A stretch of 34,455 bases of DNA from Pseudomonadota bacterium (GTDB lineage: Bacteria; Pseudomonadota; Alphaproteobacteria; Rhizobiales; Xanthobacteraceae), in the NCBI GenBank assembly GCA_016195095.1, contig JACQAE010000021.1:1-34455 (forward strand), in the 5' to 3' direction. Shown here in pieces: positions 8,026 to 16,139 of the stretch. A program made the position numbers and the translations under genes. Position 1 is the stretch's first letter; each line of letters begins with the position of its first letter. Below the pieces are notes generated by a model. The model saw nothing but the letters and a program-made list of their open reading frames with translations. It was not told the DNA's origin and did no database searches.

Positions 8026-9729
8026 ATGAAACGCTTTCCGTTGGGATTGTTCCTGTGTTGCGCGACCGCGGTCGTGCTGGCGTGGTTCTGGCTTGGCCGT
8101 CCGGTGGCGATGCCGCCGCCGCCGCTGCCGGCGCACGCGCGGTTGTACTGCATTTCCTATGCCCCCTTTCGCGCCGAGCAAAATCCGCTGGTGGCAGGAA
8201 CCTATATCGAACAGTGGCAAATCGACGAGGATCTGGCGCGCCTGAAGACGCTTAGCCGCTGTGTGCGGACCTACTCGGTCGAGCACGGGCTTGACCAGAT
8301 CGCGCCTTTGGCGCGCCGGCACGGAATCAAGGTCCTGCAAGGACTTTGGCTCAGCAGCAACGCCGAAAAGAACCGGGTGCAGATCGACACCGTGATCCGG
8401 TTGGCGAACGACTACGCCGACGTGATCGAGGGTGTGGTAGTCGGCAACGAGGTTCTGCTGCGCGGCGAATTATCCGCCAAGGCGCTGGGGGAGATCATTG
8501 CGCAAGTCAAGGCCGCCGTACCGGTGCCGGTAACCTATGCCGACGTGTGGGAGTTTTGGCTTCGCAATAGCGAGCTTGCCGCGCTGGTGGATTTCGTGAC
8601 CGTTCACATCCTGCCCTATTGGGAGGATGACCCGGTGCCGGCCGCCGCGGCGGCCGGCCATGTCGATGCGATCCGGCGCCTTGTGGCCGCGCGTTTCCCC
8701 GACAAGGACATTCTCATCGGCGAGGTCGGTTGGCCGAGCGCCGGGCGCATGCGCGCGGGCGCGCTGCCCTCGCCGTCGCAACAGGCATTGGTGCTGCATC
8801 ACGTGCTCGCGGCGGCGGGGCGCGGCAACTACCACGTCAACATCATCGAGGCCTTCGACCAGCCGTGGAAGCGGCGGCTCGAAGGCAGCGTGGGCGGCCA
8901 TTGGGGCCTTTTTGCCACGCAGTCGGCCGCGCCGAAATTTCATTGGGGTACTGCGCTCTCCGACCATCCGAGCTGGCGCTGGCAGGCGCTGGTCGGGACA
9001 TTGATCGCGGCGGCGATCTTCGTCGTGGCCTGGTTCGCCCGCGCGCGCGGGACGGGTGAGCGGGGATATTTCATGGCTTGGTCGGGTGTTGCGGTTGCCG
9101 CCACGGCAGCGGGCGTACTCGCCGGAATCATTGCCGAAAAAGTGGCGATCGAGGGCCTTGGCCTCGGTGGCTGGGTGCAATCGTTGGCGTGGGCGGCGGT
9201 CGCGGCCGCTGCCGCCATCCTTGCGCCGATCGCGCGCATGCGCGGCGAGGCGATCGCGGGCTTTTCGCAGGTCCTTGGGCGTTCACGTGTGCTTGGGCGT
9301 TCACCACCACCGGCGCGCGCCGGCGCGCGGTTGGGCATCCCCTTGCCGGTCGCATTGGGGCTCGTCCTTGTCGCGCTGACCGTCCTTGCCCTGGCGAGCG
9401 CGCTGGCGCTGATATTCGATCCGCGCTATCGCGATTTTCCCTACGCGCCGTTGACGCTCGCGGTGGCCAGCCTTTTGCCGTTCGCGCCGCGGCAAATACC
9501 GTTTCGCCGGCCGACTGGCGCGGGGGCGGGCGAGAGCGAGAGCGAGGCCAATGCACGGCAGCCTTGGCGCCGCAACGGCACGCAAAGCCTGTGCGCCGTC
9601 ATATTGACCATGGCCTCGGCTTTCATCGTGTGGAACGAGACGATCGCCAATTGGCAGGCGCTGTGGTTTGCCGGTGCCAACGTCGTGCTCGCGATTATTC
9701 TGCTGGCGCGCGCGGACGCGCGAAACTGA
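8026..9729 (+). CDS. ndvC: NdvC-type GH17 beta-glucan glucosyltransferase with C-terminal membrane domain
   Basis: The 567-residue protein has one N-terminal signal-anchor helix (about residues 4-22) and a periplasmic GH17 domain (about 40-310). About seven hydrophobic helices follow to the C-terminus, with no GT2 domain. The GH17 acid/base Glu is in VVGNEVLLRGE (about E142) and the nucleophile in IGEVGWPSAG (about E233). The domain end IIEAFDQPWK...GSVGGHWGLF parallels the same segment of the neighbouring NdvB-like protein. In Bradyrhizobium, NdvC is tied to the beta-1,6 linkages or branches of cyclic beta-(1,3)(1,6)-glucan, needed for osmotic adaptation and symbiosis; that role is transferred by family. 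ATG 8026 is chosen over an in-frame TTG at 8002. The gene is divergent from the small secreted protein gene across a 210-base gap, and its last 35 bases overlap the convergent gene at 9695. Confidence 0.85.
   Translation: MKRFPLGLFLCCATAVVLAWFWLGRPVAMPPPPLPAHARLYCISYAPFRAEQNPLVAGTYIEQWQIDEDLARLKTLSRCVRTYSVEHGLDQIAPLARRHGIKVLQGLWLSSNAEKNRVQIDTVIRLANDYADVIEGVVVGNEVLLRGELSAKALGEIIAQVKAAVPVPVTYADVWEFWLRNSELAALVDFVTVHILPYWEDDPVPAAAAAGHVDAIRRLVAARFPDKDILIGEVGWPSAGRMRAGALPSPSQQALVLHHVLAAAGRGNYHVNIIEAFDQPWKRRLEGSVGGHWGLFATQSAAPKFHWGTALSDHPSWRWQALVGTLIAAAIFVVAWFARARGTGERGYFMAWSGVAVAATAAGVLAGIIAEKVAIEGLGLGGWVQSLAWAAVAAAAAILAPIARMRGEAIAGFSQVLGRSRVLGRSPPPARAGARLGIPLPVALGLVLVALTVLALASALALIFDPRYRDFPYAPLTLAVASLLPFAPRQIPFRRPTGAGAGESESEANARQPWRRNGTQSLCAVILTMASAFIVWNETIANWQALWFAGANVVLAIILLARADARN
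9274..9304 (+). repeat. Short tandem duplication inside ndvC
   Basis: The 13-base unit CTTGGGCGTTCAC occurs twice with a period of 18 bases, keeping frame and giving VLGRSR followed by VLGRSP in a cytoplasmic or periplasmic loop between membrane helices. It looks like a recent in-frame slippage duplication with no clear functional meaning. Confidence 0.75.
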
Positions 9730-10069
9730 CAACCAAAAGGGCGACGGCAAGCGCGGAAAGCGCGGTATTGTAAAGCACAATACCGAGCCCCGCCGCCGCC
9801 AGGGAAACGGCGAAATAGGCCAATGATGGCCGTATCAGATTGAGAATGGCGCCACCCAGCGCCACCATGCCGAAAAGCTGGAGGTTGAAGAAGCGCGTCA
9901 CCACGCGCCGCGACAGGCACGTCCAGGTCTCGCCCCCTGTGTCGCACGCAATGCCAACGGCGGACTGCTCGATAATCCGGTAGCGCATATGAAAAGCGTA
10001 AGCGAGCGAGCCTATGGCGATCAGCGCGAGCAGGCTGGCGGGTGCGAAGCGCAAGGCGCGAACGCGCAT
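9695..10069 (-). CDS. Small four-helix membrane protein of unknown function
   Basis: The 124-residue protein has about four hydrophobic segments: around residues 8-25, 58-78, 82-102 and 102-118. A loop between the first two holds two cysteines (IACDTGGETWTCLSRR), which could form a periplasmic disulfide. The start is supported by GAGGA five bases before ATG 10069. I do not recognise a named family. It is likely real because it has a good ribosome-binding site and coherent topology. Its 3' end overlaps the end of ndvC by 35 bases on the other strand. It lies 111 bases downstream of the SPOR-like protein gene on the same strand and may be cotranscribed with it. A link to glucan production is possible by position but not shown. 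Confidence 0.72.
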   Translation of the reverse strand: MRVRALRFAPASLLALIAIGSLAYAFHMRYRIIEQSAVGIACDTGGETWTCLSRRVVTRFFNLQLFGMVALGGAILNLIRPSLAYFAVSLAAAGLGIVLYNTALSALAVALLVVSFARPRAPAE

Positions 10070-10180
10070 CGTTTCCTCATGGGCGGCCGCGAGGCTGGAC
10101 GTGGCACCGACCGGTACGGGTCGCGCCGGCCTGTATGTCCGGGTGGAAAGTCCGCCATCGGGTGGCGCAATAGGCGCCGA

Positions 10181-11671
10181 TCAGTTTGCCGTCAACCGTT
10201 GGCCGTCGAAGACGGCTGGCTCGCACTGGCGGCCGGCGCTGGCAAAAGCGGCGCAGAGCCGCGCGGCAAGTGCCGCATTTGCCAACGGTCCGACGACTAG
10301 GCGCAATTCGACCGCATCGGACTTGTCGCGAACCGAAATCAACGGCTGCAGTCCGTCGACCAAAATATTCTGATTGGATTTGAGCGCCGTCCAAGCCACG
10401 CGCAGCGCGTCAATCGTCGTGGCACCGCCAAGGTCGACGGCGAAAACGGTCTTGGTGGCGACCGAGGATTCTGGACGCGACGCGGCTTTCTTGGTGACGC
10501 GCGCCGCGTGGCGCACGCGTGTTGCCCGCGCCGCGACCTTGGCCGGCGGCTGCGGTGATTTCGCGTCGAGGAGGGTTGCGGCAACGGTGCGCCTGGTCGC
10601 GGATGGCTCTCGCGGCGGCGGCGCCACGCGATCGGCCGACTTTGCCTTCGTTTGGGACTCGCGATCCGTCGGAGCTGCCATCGGCATGGGGATTGCCGCC
10701 GCCGGGGGCTCGTTCAATGGCATGCTCGTCGCCGTTGTCGATGCCTGCGCGGCCGAGTTGGCCGGGTCCGCAGGCGTCGCCGGCGCCAACGATGCGGCGG
10801 TGGACGGGGTCGCGTCGGCAGGCGGCCTATCCCGCACTGCGTGCACGACGTTTTTTTCAATCTTTTCAGTTTTTTCCAGGGATTTCCCAGAGATACTTGC
10901 CGTGGAAACAACCTCGCCGCCGGGCGAGCGTGTCGAGACTGTCCGCGCAACCGGCGCCGGCTTGCTGGCGGCAGGGCGCTCGGTTGTCGCCGGTGCGCCT
11001 GACGCCGCGAGCGTCGGCGGCATTGCCGACGGTACTGACGCCGATTGCGGCATTGCCGCAGGTTGTGGCTGCGTCGGCGAGGCCGGTTCGGCTTTCGCCG
11101 GCTTTGGCGCGGGGTAGTATACAACCAAGGCGGGTGGTGCCCTCGGCGCAGCCTCGCGCGGGATATCGGTCACGACGGGCGCGGAATCCGCAGGCCCGAT
11201 CGATGGTAAATCGGCGCCCCGTGGAGCGGGCGACGTCATCGGTTCCTGTGCAATCTGGGCCGACGGCGGTGCCGATTTAAGCGCGGCTCCCGGTGCCGGC
11301 GCGATCTGGCCAGAACGGATCGAGCCCGTCGTCTCATCGAGATTGCGCTCAAGCGCAGCGAGCCGCGATGACAACCGGTCACGGTCGGTGGTGAGCAGGC
11401 GGACGGTTTCGGCCAAACGCCGCGCTTCGCCCTGCGCCGTATTGGCATCCGCCATCAAATCGGCGGCGCGCGGGCGCTGCGCCGGTGCCGGGCCCTGCGC
11501 GGCGGCAACATTGCGCAGGCGTTGATCGCCAAAATCGGATCGGCTGGCCAAGACGACCGCGGTCAGCGCAACTGCCGCGCAGGCGCCCCAGGCACCAAGG
11601 TGCAAGAGCGCGCGGGTGTCGAATTGCGCCTTTGCGCGCGTGGTCAAAGTCGTTGTCAGGCGGCGAAACAC
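10181..11671 (-). CDS. Membrane-anchored Pro/Ala-rich protein with SPOR-like C-terminal domain
   Basis: The 496-residue protein starts at GTG 11671 with GGAG about nine bases upstream. A short basic cytoplasmic tail leads to one transmembrane helix (about 22-42). A probable coiled coil follows (about 70-113, with LAETVRLL and LSSRLAALERNL). Then comes about 290 residues of Pro/Ala/Ser-rich linker, and a folded C-terminal domain of about 85 residues (from FAVDLGG near residue 411, with LRLVVGPLANAALAARLC and a final FDGQRL). The domain length and the VGP...A..LCAAF..AG.QC pattern resemble SPOR domains, which bind glycan strands stripped of stem peptides at division sites. A cell-envelope or division role is inferred. 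A lysine-rich patch in the linker is encoded by A7 and A6 runs (10851-10857 and 10870-10875), unusual in this GC-rich gene. Confidence 0.75.
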   Translation of the reverse strand: MFRRLTTTLTTRAKAQFDTRALLHLGAWGACAAVALTAVVLASRSDFGDQRLRNVAAAQGPAPAQRPRAADLMADANTAQGEARRLAETVRLLTTDRDRLSSRLAALERNLDETTGSIRSGQIAPAPGAALKSAPPSAQIAQEPMTSPAPRGADLPSIGPADSAPVVTDIPREAAPRAPPALVVYYPAPKPAKAEPASPTQPQPAAMPQSASVPSAMPPTLAASGAPATTERPAASKPAPVARTVSTRSPGGEVVSTASISGKSLEKTEKIEKNVVHAVRDRPPADATPSTAASLAPATPADPANSAAQASTTATSMPLNEPPAAAIPMPMAAPTDRESQTKAKSADRVAPPPREPSATRRTVAATLLDAKSPQPPAKVAARATRVRHAARVTKKAASRPESSVATKTVFAVDLGGATTIDALRVAWTALKSNQNILVDGLQPLISVRDKSDAVELRLVVGPLANAALAARLCAAFASAGRQCEPAVFDGQRLTAN

Positions 11672-11819
11672 GGACGGGTCTCCGGGGCGCGAATCACCTT
11701 GTTGAAAACGTTAGCAGAATCCGTCAATCCTGGCGCGGGCCGGCGGCGGTGTTAATCACCGCTTCGCATTGGCGGCGCGGACAGCCGGGCACGGGCCCCA
11801 TGGCAGGAGTGATGTCGCG

Positions 11820-13193
11820 ATGCGCAAACGTTCGTGCCTGATCATCGTGCTTGCGGCGGGTGAGGGTTCGCGCATGCGCGCGCGCCGACCAAAGGCCCTG
11901 CATGCCCTGGCCGGGCGCTCCTTGCTCGCGCATGTGCTCACGACCGCCGCGGCGATCAGCCCGCATATCGCCCTTGTCGTCGGCCCGGGCCACAACGAAC
12001 TCGTTGCCGAGGCGCGCCGCCATGTCGCTCGTGTCGCCTTCCACGTGCAGACGCGGCGGCGGGGCACGGCGCATGCCGTGCGCATGGCGCGCGACGCGAT
12101 CGCGCGCGGCTATGACGATATTCTGGTGGTTTTCGCCGATACGCCCCTGGTGACCGCCCGGACGCTCGCGCGCCTGCGCCATGTTCTCGCCGAGGGCGCG
12201 GCGGTCGCCGTCCTTGGATTTGAGGCGCGCGATCCGCGCGGCTACGGGCGACTGATTGTGGAGAATGACACGCTGATCGCGATCCGCGAGGAGAAGGACG
12301 CGAGCGCCGCCGAATCCGCGATCACGCTATGCAATGGCGGCATCATGGCGTTGCGCGGCGAGCACGCCTTGCGCATCCTCGATCGCATCGGCAACGCCAA
12401 TGCCAAGCGCGAATATTACCTGACCGATGCCGTGGCGATCGCGCGCGGGCACGGCCTTGACGCGCGCGCGCTCGCCGCCGACGAGGACGAGTTGCGTGGC
12501 GTCAATACGCAGGCGCAATTGGCGTTTGCCGAGGGCGTGCTGCAGGCGCGACTGCGCGCCGCCGCGCTCGACGCCGGCGTATGCATGGTGGCGCCGCCGA
12601 CGGTGTTCCTCTCGTTCGATACGGTTTTCGGTCGCGACGTCACGATCGAGCCGTTCGTCGTGCTCGGGCCGGGCGTCATCGTTGACGACGGCGCGGTGAT
12701 CAGGTCGTTTTCGCACCTGGAGGGCACGCGCGTCGGTTCCAACAATCGCATCGGGCCGTTCGCGCGATTGCGGCCGGGTGCGCGCCTCGGCGCCGAGGTG
12801 CGTATCGGCAATTTTGTCGAGGTCAAGAATTCGCGGATCGAGGCCAAGGCGCAGGCCAACCATCTCGCCTATATCGGCGACGCCAGCGTCGGACCGGCGA
12901 CGAATATCGGCGCCGGCACCGTTACCTGCAATTATGATGGCCGCGAGAAGCACGAAACCAAGATCGGCGCCAAGGTCTTTATCGGCTCGAATTCGGCGCT
13001 GGTGGCGCCCGTGAGCATCGGCGACGGCGCCTATGTCGGCTCAGGATCGGTCGTGACCCATGACGTGCCAGCCAACGCGCTGGTCATTGCGCGCGCGCGC
13101 CAGGTGATCAAGGAGGACTGGACGGCGGCTCCGGCGCGCAAATCGCTGCCACGCCAGCGCGCCAAGACCGCGCGCCCATCGCGCAAGAAATGA
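11820..13193 (+). CDS. glmU: Bifunctional GlmU: N-acetylglucosamine-1-phosphate uridyltransferase / glucosamine-1-phosphate acetyltransferase
   Basis: GlmU converts glucosamine-1-phosphate to GlcNAc-1-phosphate with acetyl-CoA and then to UDP-GlcNAc with UTP, feeding peptidoglycan and lipopolysaccharide. The 457-residue length is normal. The N-terminal pyrophosphorylase domain has [17 protein letters not shown] (about residues 9-25), [14 protein letters not shown] and NGGIMA. The C-terminal left-handed beta-helix has hexapeptide repeats, with [12 protein letters not shown], the family string [12 protein letters not shown] and FIGSN. AGGAG ten bases upstream supports ATG 11820. It is divergent from the SPOR-like gene and lies 123 bases before glmS on the same strand, as in many bacteria. 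Confidence 0.97.
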   Translation: MRKRSCLIIVLAAGEGSRMRARRPKALHALAGRSLLAHVLTTAAAISPHIALVVGPGHNELVAEARRHVARVAFHVQTRRRGTAHAVRMARDAIARGYDDILVVFADTPLVTARTLARLRHVLAEGAAVAVLGFEARDPRGYGRLIVENDTLIAIREEKDASAAESAITLCNGGIMALRGEHALRILDRIGNANAKREYYLTDAVAIARGHGLDARALAADEDELRGVNTQAQLAFAEGVLQARLRAAALDAGVCMVAPPTVFLSFDTVFGRDVTIEPFVVLGPGVIVDDGAVIRSFSHLEGTRVGSNNRIGPFARLRPGARLGAEVRIGNFVEVKNSRIEAKAQANHLAYIGDASVGPATNIGAGTVTCNYDGREKHETKIGAKVFIGSNSALVAPVSIGDGAYVGSGSVVTHDVPANALVIARARQVIKEDWTAAPARKSLPRQRAKTARPSRKK

Positions 13194-13316
13194 GCGCGCG
13201 TTGCACGCCGTCGCAATGTGCGGCAACCTAAATTGATTTCGAATACGCGGTAATATTGCGTAAAGCCTCCATAACGAGGTGTGCGAATTTCAGGCGCGGG
13301 AGGCGGTAGGCTCTGG

Positions 13317-15143
13317 ATGTGCGGGATCGTTGGCATTCTTGGGCGCGGGCCGGTCGCCGGCAATATTTTCGACGCGCTGCGGCGGCTCGAATATCGCGGA
13401 TATGATTCCGCGGGCATCGCCACCCTTGAGCATGGACGCCTGGCGCGCCGGCGCGCCCAAGGCAAGCTCAAGAATCTCGAGGAGAGGCTGGCGCGCGAGC
13501 CGCTCGCCGGCGATATCGGCATTGGACATACGCGTTGGGCGACGCATGGAAAGCCGACGGAATCCAACGCCCATCCCCATGCCACCGACAAGGTAGCGGT
13601 CGTCCACAACGGCATTATCGAGAATTTTCGCGAATTGCGCGACGCGCTTGGCCAATCTGGCGCCGTTTTCGCAAGCGAGACCGATACCGAGGTCATCGCG
13701 CATCTGGTCAGCGCGGAATTGGCCGACGGCCGCTCGCCGCAGGAGGCGGTGGCGGCGGCGCTGCCCAAGCTCAAGGGCGCCTTTGCGCTGGCGTTTCTGT
13801 TCGCGGGCGAAGACGACCTCATGATCGGCGCGCGGCGCGGTTCGCCGCTTGCGGTCGGCTATGGAAGCGGCGAAATGTATGTCGGATCCGACGCCATCGC
13901 GCTGGCGCCGTTCACCGACACGATCAGCTACCTTGAGGACGGCGATTGGGTCGTTCTGCGCCGCTCTGGCGCGCAGATGCACGACGTAAACGATCGGCCG
14001 GTCAGCCGCCCGCTCATCAAGACCAGCGCTTCCGTGATGCTCGTCGATAAGGGCAACCACCGCCATTTCATGGCCAAGGAGATCCACGAGCAGCCGGAGG
14101 TCATCGGCCATACGCTGGCGCATTACATCGACATGGCGCGCGACCAGATCGTATTGCCGCACGCGCTTCCCTTCGACTTCCGTAGCATCGAGCGCATGGC
14201 GATTTCCGCCTGTGGTACCGCCTATTACGCGGGGCTCGTCGGCAAATACTGGTTCGAGCGCTTTGCCCGTCTGCCGGTCGAAATCGATGTGGCGTCGGAA
14301 TTTCGCTATCGCGACGCTCCATTCACGCCGGGAAACCTGGCGCTTTTCGTCTCCCAGTCGGGCGAGACCGCCGACACGCTGGCGACGTTGCGCCACGCGC
14401 GCGAGCAGGGCCAGCACGTCCTGTCCGTGGTCAACGTGCCGACCTCCACGATCGCGCGCGAAAGCCATGTGGTGATGCCGACGCTGGCCGGCCCGGAAAT
14501 CGGGGTGGCGTCGACCAAGGCCTTTACCTGCCAATTGGCGGTGTTGGCCTGCCTGGCGATTGCCGCCGGCCGCGCACGCGGCGTCTTGTCGGCGCTTGAT
14601 GAGCAAAGGTTGGCGCGCGCGCTGATCGAGGTTCCGCGTCACATGGCGCAGGCGCTCGCGCTCGAAGGCCGCATCGAGCACCTCGCGCGCGACCTCGCCA
14701 AGTGCCGCGACGTTCTTTATCTCGGGCGCGGGACAAGTTTTCCCCTCGCGCTCGAAGGCGCGCTCAAGCTCAAGGAGATTTCGTATATTCACGCCGAGGG
14801 CTATGCGGCGGGCGAACTCAAGCACGGCCCAATCGCGCTCGTCGACGAGGATCTGCCGGTCATCGTCATCGCGCCTTACGATCGCGTGTTCGACAAGACC
14901 GTGTCGAACATGCAGGAGGTCGCGGCGCGTGGCGGCCGCATCATCCTGATCACCGATCCCAAGGGGGCGCAAGCGGTGACATTCGCACCCCTGGACGTAC
15001 TCACCTTGCCGGAAATGCCGGCAACGGTCACGCCGCTCGTCTATGCCATACCTGCCCAATTAATCGCTTACCATACCGCCGTCGTCATGGGCACGGACGT
15101 GGATCAGCCGCGCAATCTCGCCAAATCCGTCACGGTCGAATGA
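13317..15143 (+). CDS. glmS: Glutamine--fructose-6-phosphate aminotransferase (isomerizing)
   Basis: GlmS makes glucosamine-6-phosphate from fructose-6-phosphate and glutamine, the committed step to UDP-GlcNAc. The 608-residue length fits the family. The start is fixed at ATG 13317 because the catalytic N-terminal Cys must follow Met directly (MCGIVGILG). The glutaminase domain carries RRLEYRGYDSAG, RWATHGKPTESNAHPH and VVHNGIIENF. Two SIS isomerase domains follow (ACGTAYYAGL, SQSGETADTL, ASTKAFTCQ, YLGRGTSFPLALEGALKLKE, YAAGELKHGPIAL). The C-terminus is PRNLAKSVTVE, as expected. The 123-base gap after glmU is AT-rich (TAATAT at about 13250) and could hold its own promoter, but I see no clear -35. 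No glmS ribozyme-like structure was recognised. Confidence 0.97.
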   Translation: MCGIVGILGRGPVAGNIFDALRRLEYRGYDSAGIATLEHGRLARRRAQGKLKNLEERLAREPLAGDIGIGHTRWATHGKPTESNAHPHATDKVAVVHNGIIENFRELRDALGQSGAVFASETDTEVIAHLVSAELADGRSPQEAVAAALPKLKGAFALAFLFAGEDDLMIGARRGSPLAVGYGSGEMYVGSDAIALAPFTDTISYLEDGDWVVLRRSGAQMHDVNDRPVSRPLIKTSASVMLVDKGNHRHFMAKEIHEQPEVIGHTLAHYIDMARDQIVLPHALPFDFRSIERMAISACGTAYYAGLVGKYWFERFARLPVEIDVASEFRYRDAPFTPGNLALFVSQSGETADTLATLRHAREQGQHVLSVVNVPTSTIARESHVVMPTLAGPEIGVASTKAFTCQLAVLACLAIAAGRARGVLSALDEQRLARALIEVPRHMAQALALEGRIEHLARDLAKCRDVLYLGRGTSFPLALEGALKLKEISYIHAEGYAAGELKHGPIALVDEDLPVIVIAPYDRVFDKTVSNMQEVAARGGRIILITDPKGAQAVTFAPLDVLTLPEMPATVTPLVYAIPAQLIAYHTAVVMGTDVDQPRNLAKSVTVE

Positions 15144-15327
15144 GTGTGTTGCGCGCGGCGCGCGAAAAATAACGTTCGGCGGGCCAATTCGAGCGCATGG
15201 AAGCGTGCGAATTTCAACCCCGCACATTGTGCCCTGGTCGTGGCCGGCGCGGGACCCTATATTGCGTTTGCCTATCGCCGCCAGGCGCGGCGGCCGCGCC
15301 AAAATCAACGCAAGGACAAATCGGTCG

Positions 15328-16122
15328 ATGGTCGTGACGCCGGACGATACTCCGCCAGGTTCGACGCTGGATGTGGTGGCAGGATCGGTTCCTCCGCCGC
15401 ATCATACCGGGATAGCCGGGCGTATCCGCACCTATTTCCTCACCGGCCTGATCGTGACCGGGCCGGTCGCCATCACGCTTTATCTGGTGTGGTCGTTCGT
15501 CACCTGGGTCGACGACCTGGTGCGTCCGATCATGCCGGCCGTGTACCGCCCGGAGACCTATCTCCCATGGAAAATTCCCGGCACCGGGCTGGTCATCGCT
15601 TTCCTGACACTCACGCTTCTCGGTGCGCTCACCGCCAATCTCGTCGGGCGCACACTGGTCGAGGCGAGCGAGCGCCTGCTGGGGCGCATGCCGATTGTGC
15701 GCGCGCTTTACCGCGGGCTCAAGCAGGTCTTTGAGACGCTGTTTTCCAAGTCCGGCTCGACATTTCGCACGGTGGGGCTGGTGCAGTTTCCCGCGCCGGG
15801 CATGTGGTCGCTGGTATTTCTTTCCACCCCACCTGGGGCCGATATTGTCGAGCGGCTGCCGGGGGGCAGGGATGGCGCGGAACACGTGTCGGTGTTCATG
15901 CCGTGCACACCGAACCCGACGACGGGGTTTTTCTTTTACGTGCGGCGCAGCGAGATCGTTGAGCTTGATATTCCCGTCGAAGCGGCCGCCAAGCTGATCA
16001 TGACCGCCGGCATGATTCAGCCGGGCGGCAATGCCCAACAAAAGAAGCTGGCCGGGCTCGCCGAGACGGCGCAATTGGCGCAAGCCGCGCGCCAGTTCCA
16101 CCAAAAATCGCCGGCCGAGTGA
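15328..16122 (+). CDS. DUF502 family membrane protein
   Basis: The 264-residue protein has two strong hydrophobic segments near the N-terminus (TYFLTGLIVTGPVAITLYLV at about 35-55 and GLVIAFLTLTLLGALTANLV at about 88-108). A conserved region follows with RMPIVRALYRGLKQVFETL, FPAPGMWSLVFLS and VFMPCTPNPTTGFFFYV. These are the hallmarks of the DUF502 family; its biochemical function is not established to my knowledge. The start is ATG 15328 with AAGGA about twelve bases upstream; the open frame continues back to 15205 but is arginine-rich and unlike the family. It follows glmS on the same strand after 184 bases and converges on recG with 17 bases between the stops, an order I associate with Bradyrhizobium-like genomes. 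Confidence 0.85.
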   Translation: MVVTPDDTPPGSTLDVVAGSVPPPHHTGIAGRIRTYFLTGLIVTGPVAITLYLVWSFVTWVDDLVRPIMPAVYRPETYLPWKIPGTGLVIAFLTLTLLGALTANLVGRTLVEASERLLGRMPIVRALYRGLKQVFETLFSKSGSTFRTVGLVQFPAPGMWSLVFLSTPPGADIVERLPGGRDGAEHVSVFMPCTPNPTTGFFFYVRRSEIVELDIPVEAAAKLIMTAGMIQPGGNAQQKKLAGLAETAQLAQAARQFHQKSPAE

Positions 16123-16139
16123 TCGGGTACCTGTTTTCT

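Noticed and set aside
13194-13316. glmS ribozyme or riboswitch before glmS
   Set aside because: The gap is only 123 bases and shows no ribozyme-like core; glmS ribozymes are known mainly from Firmicutes.
13290-15059. A 589-codon open frame on the reverse strand opposite glmS
   Set aside because: Same reason: it shadows a gene with all catalytic motifs intact and has shadow-like composition.
15144-15327. CCCTATATTG upstream of DUF502 as a promoter
   Set aside because: The -10-like hexamer has no acceptable -35 at normal spacing, so I did not list it.
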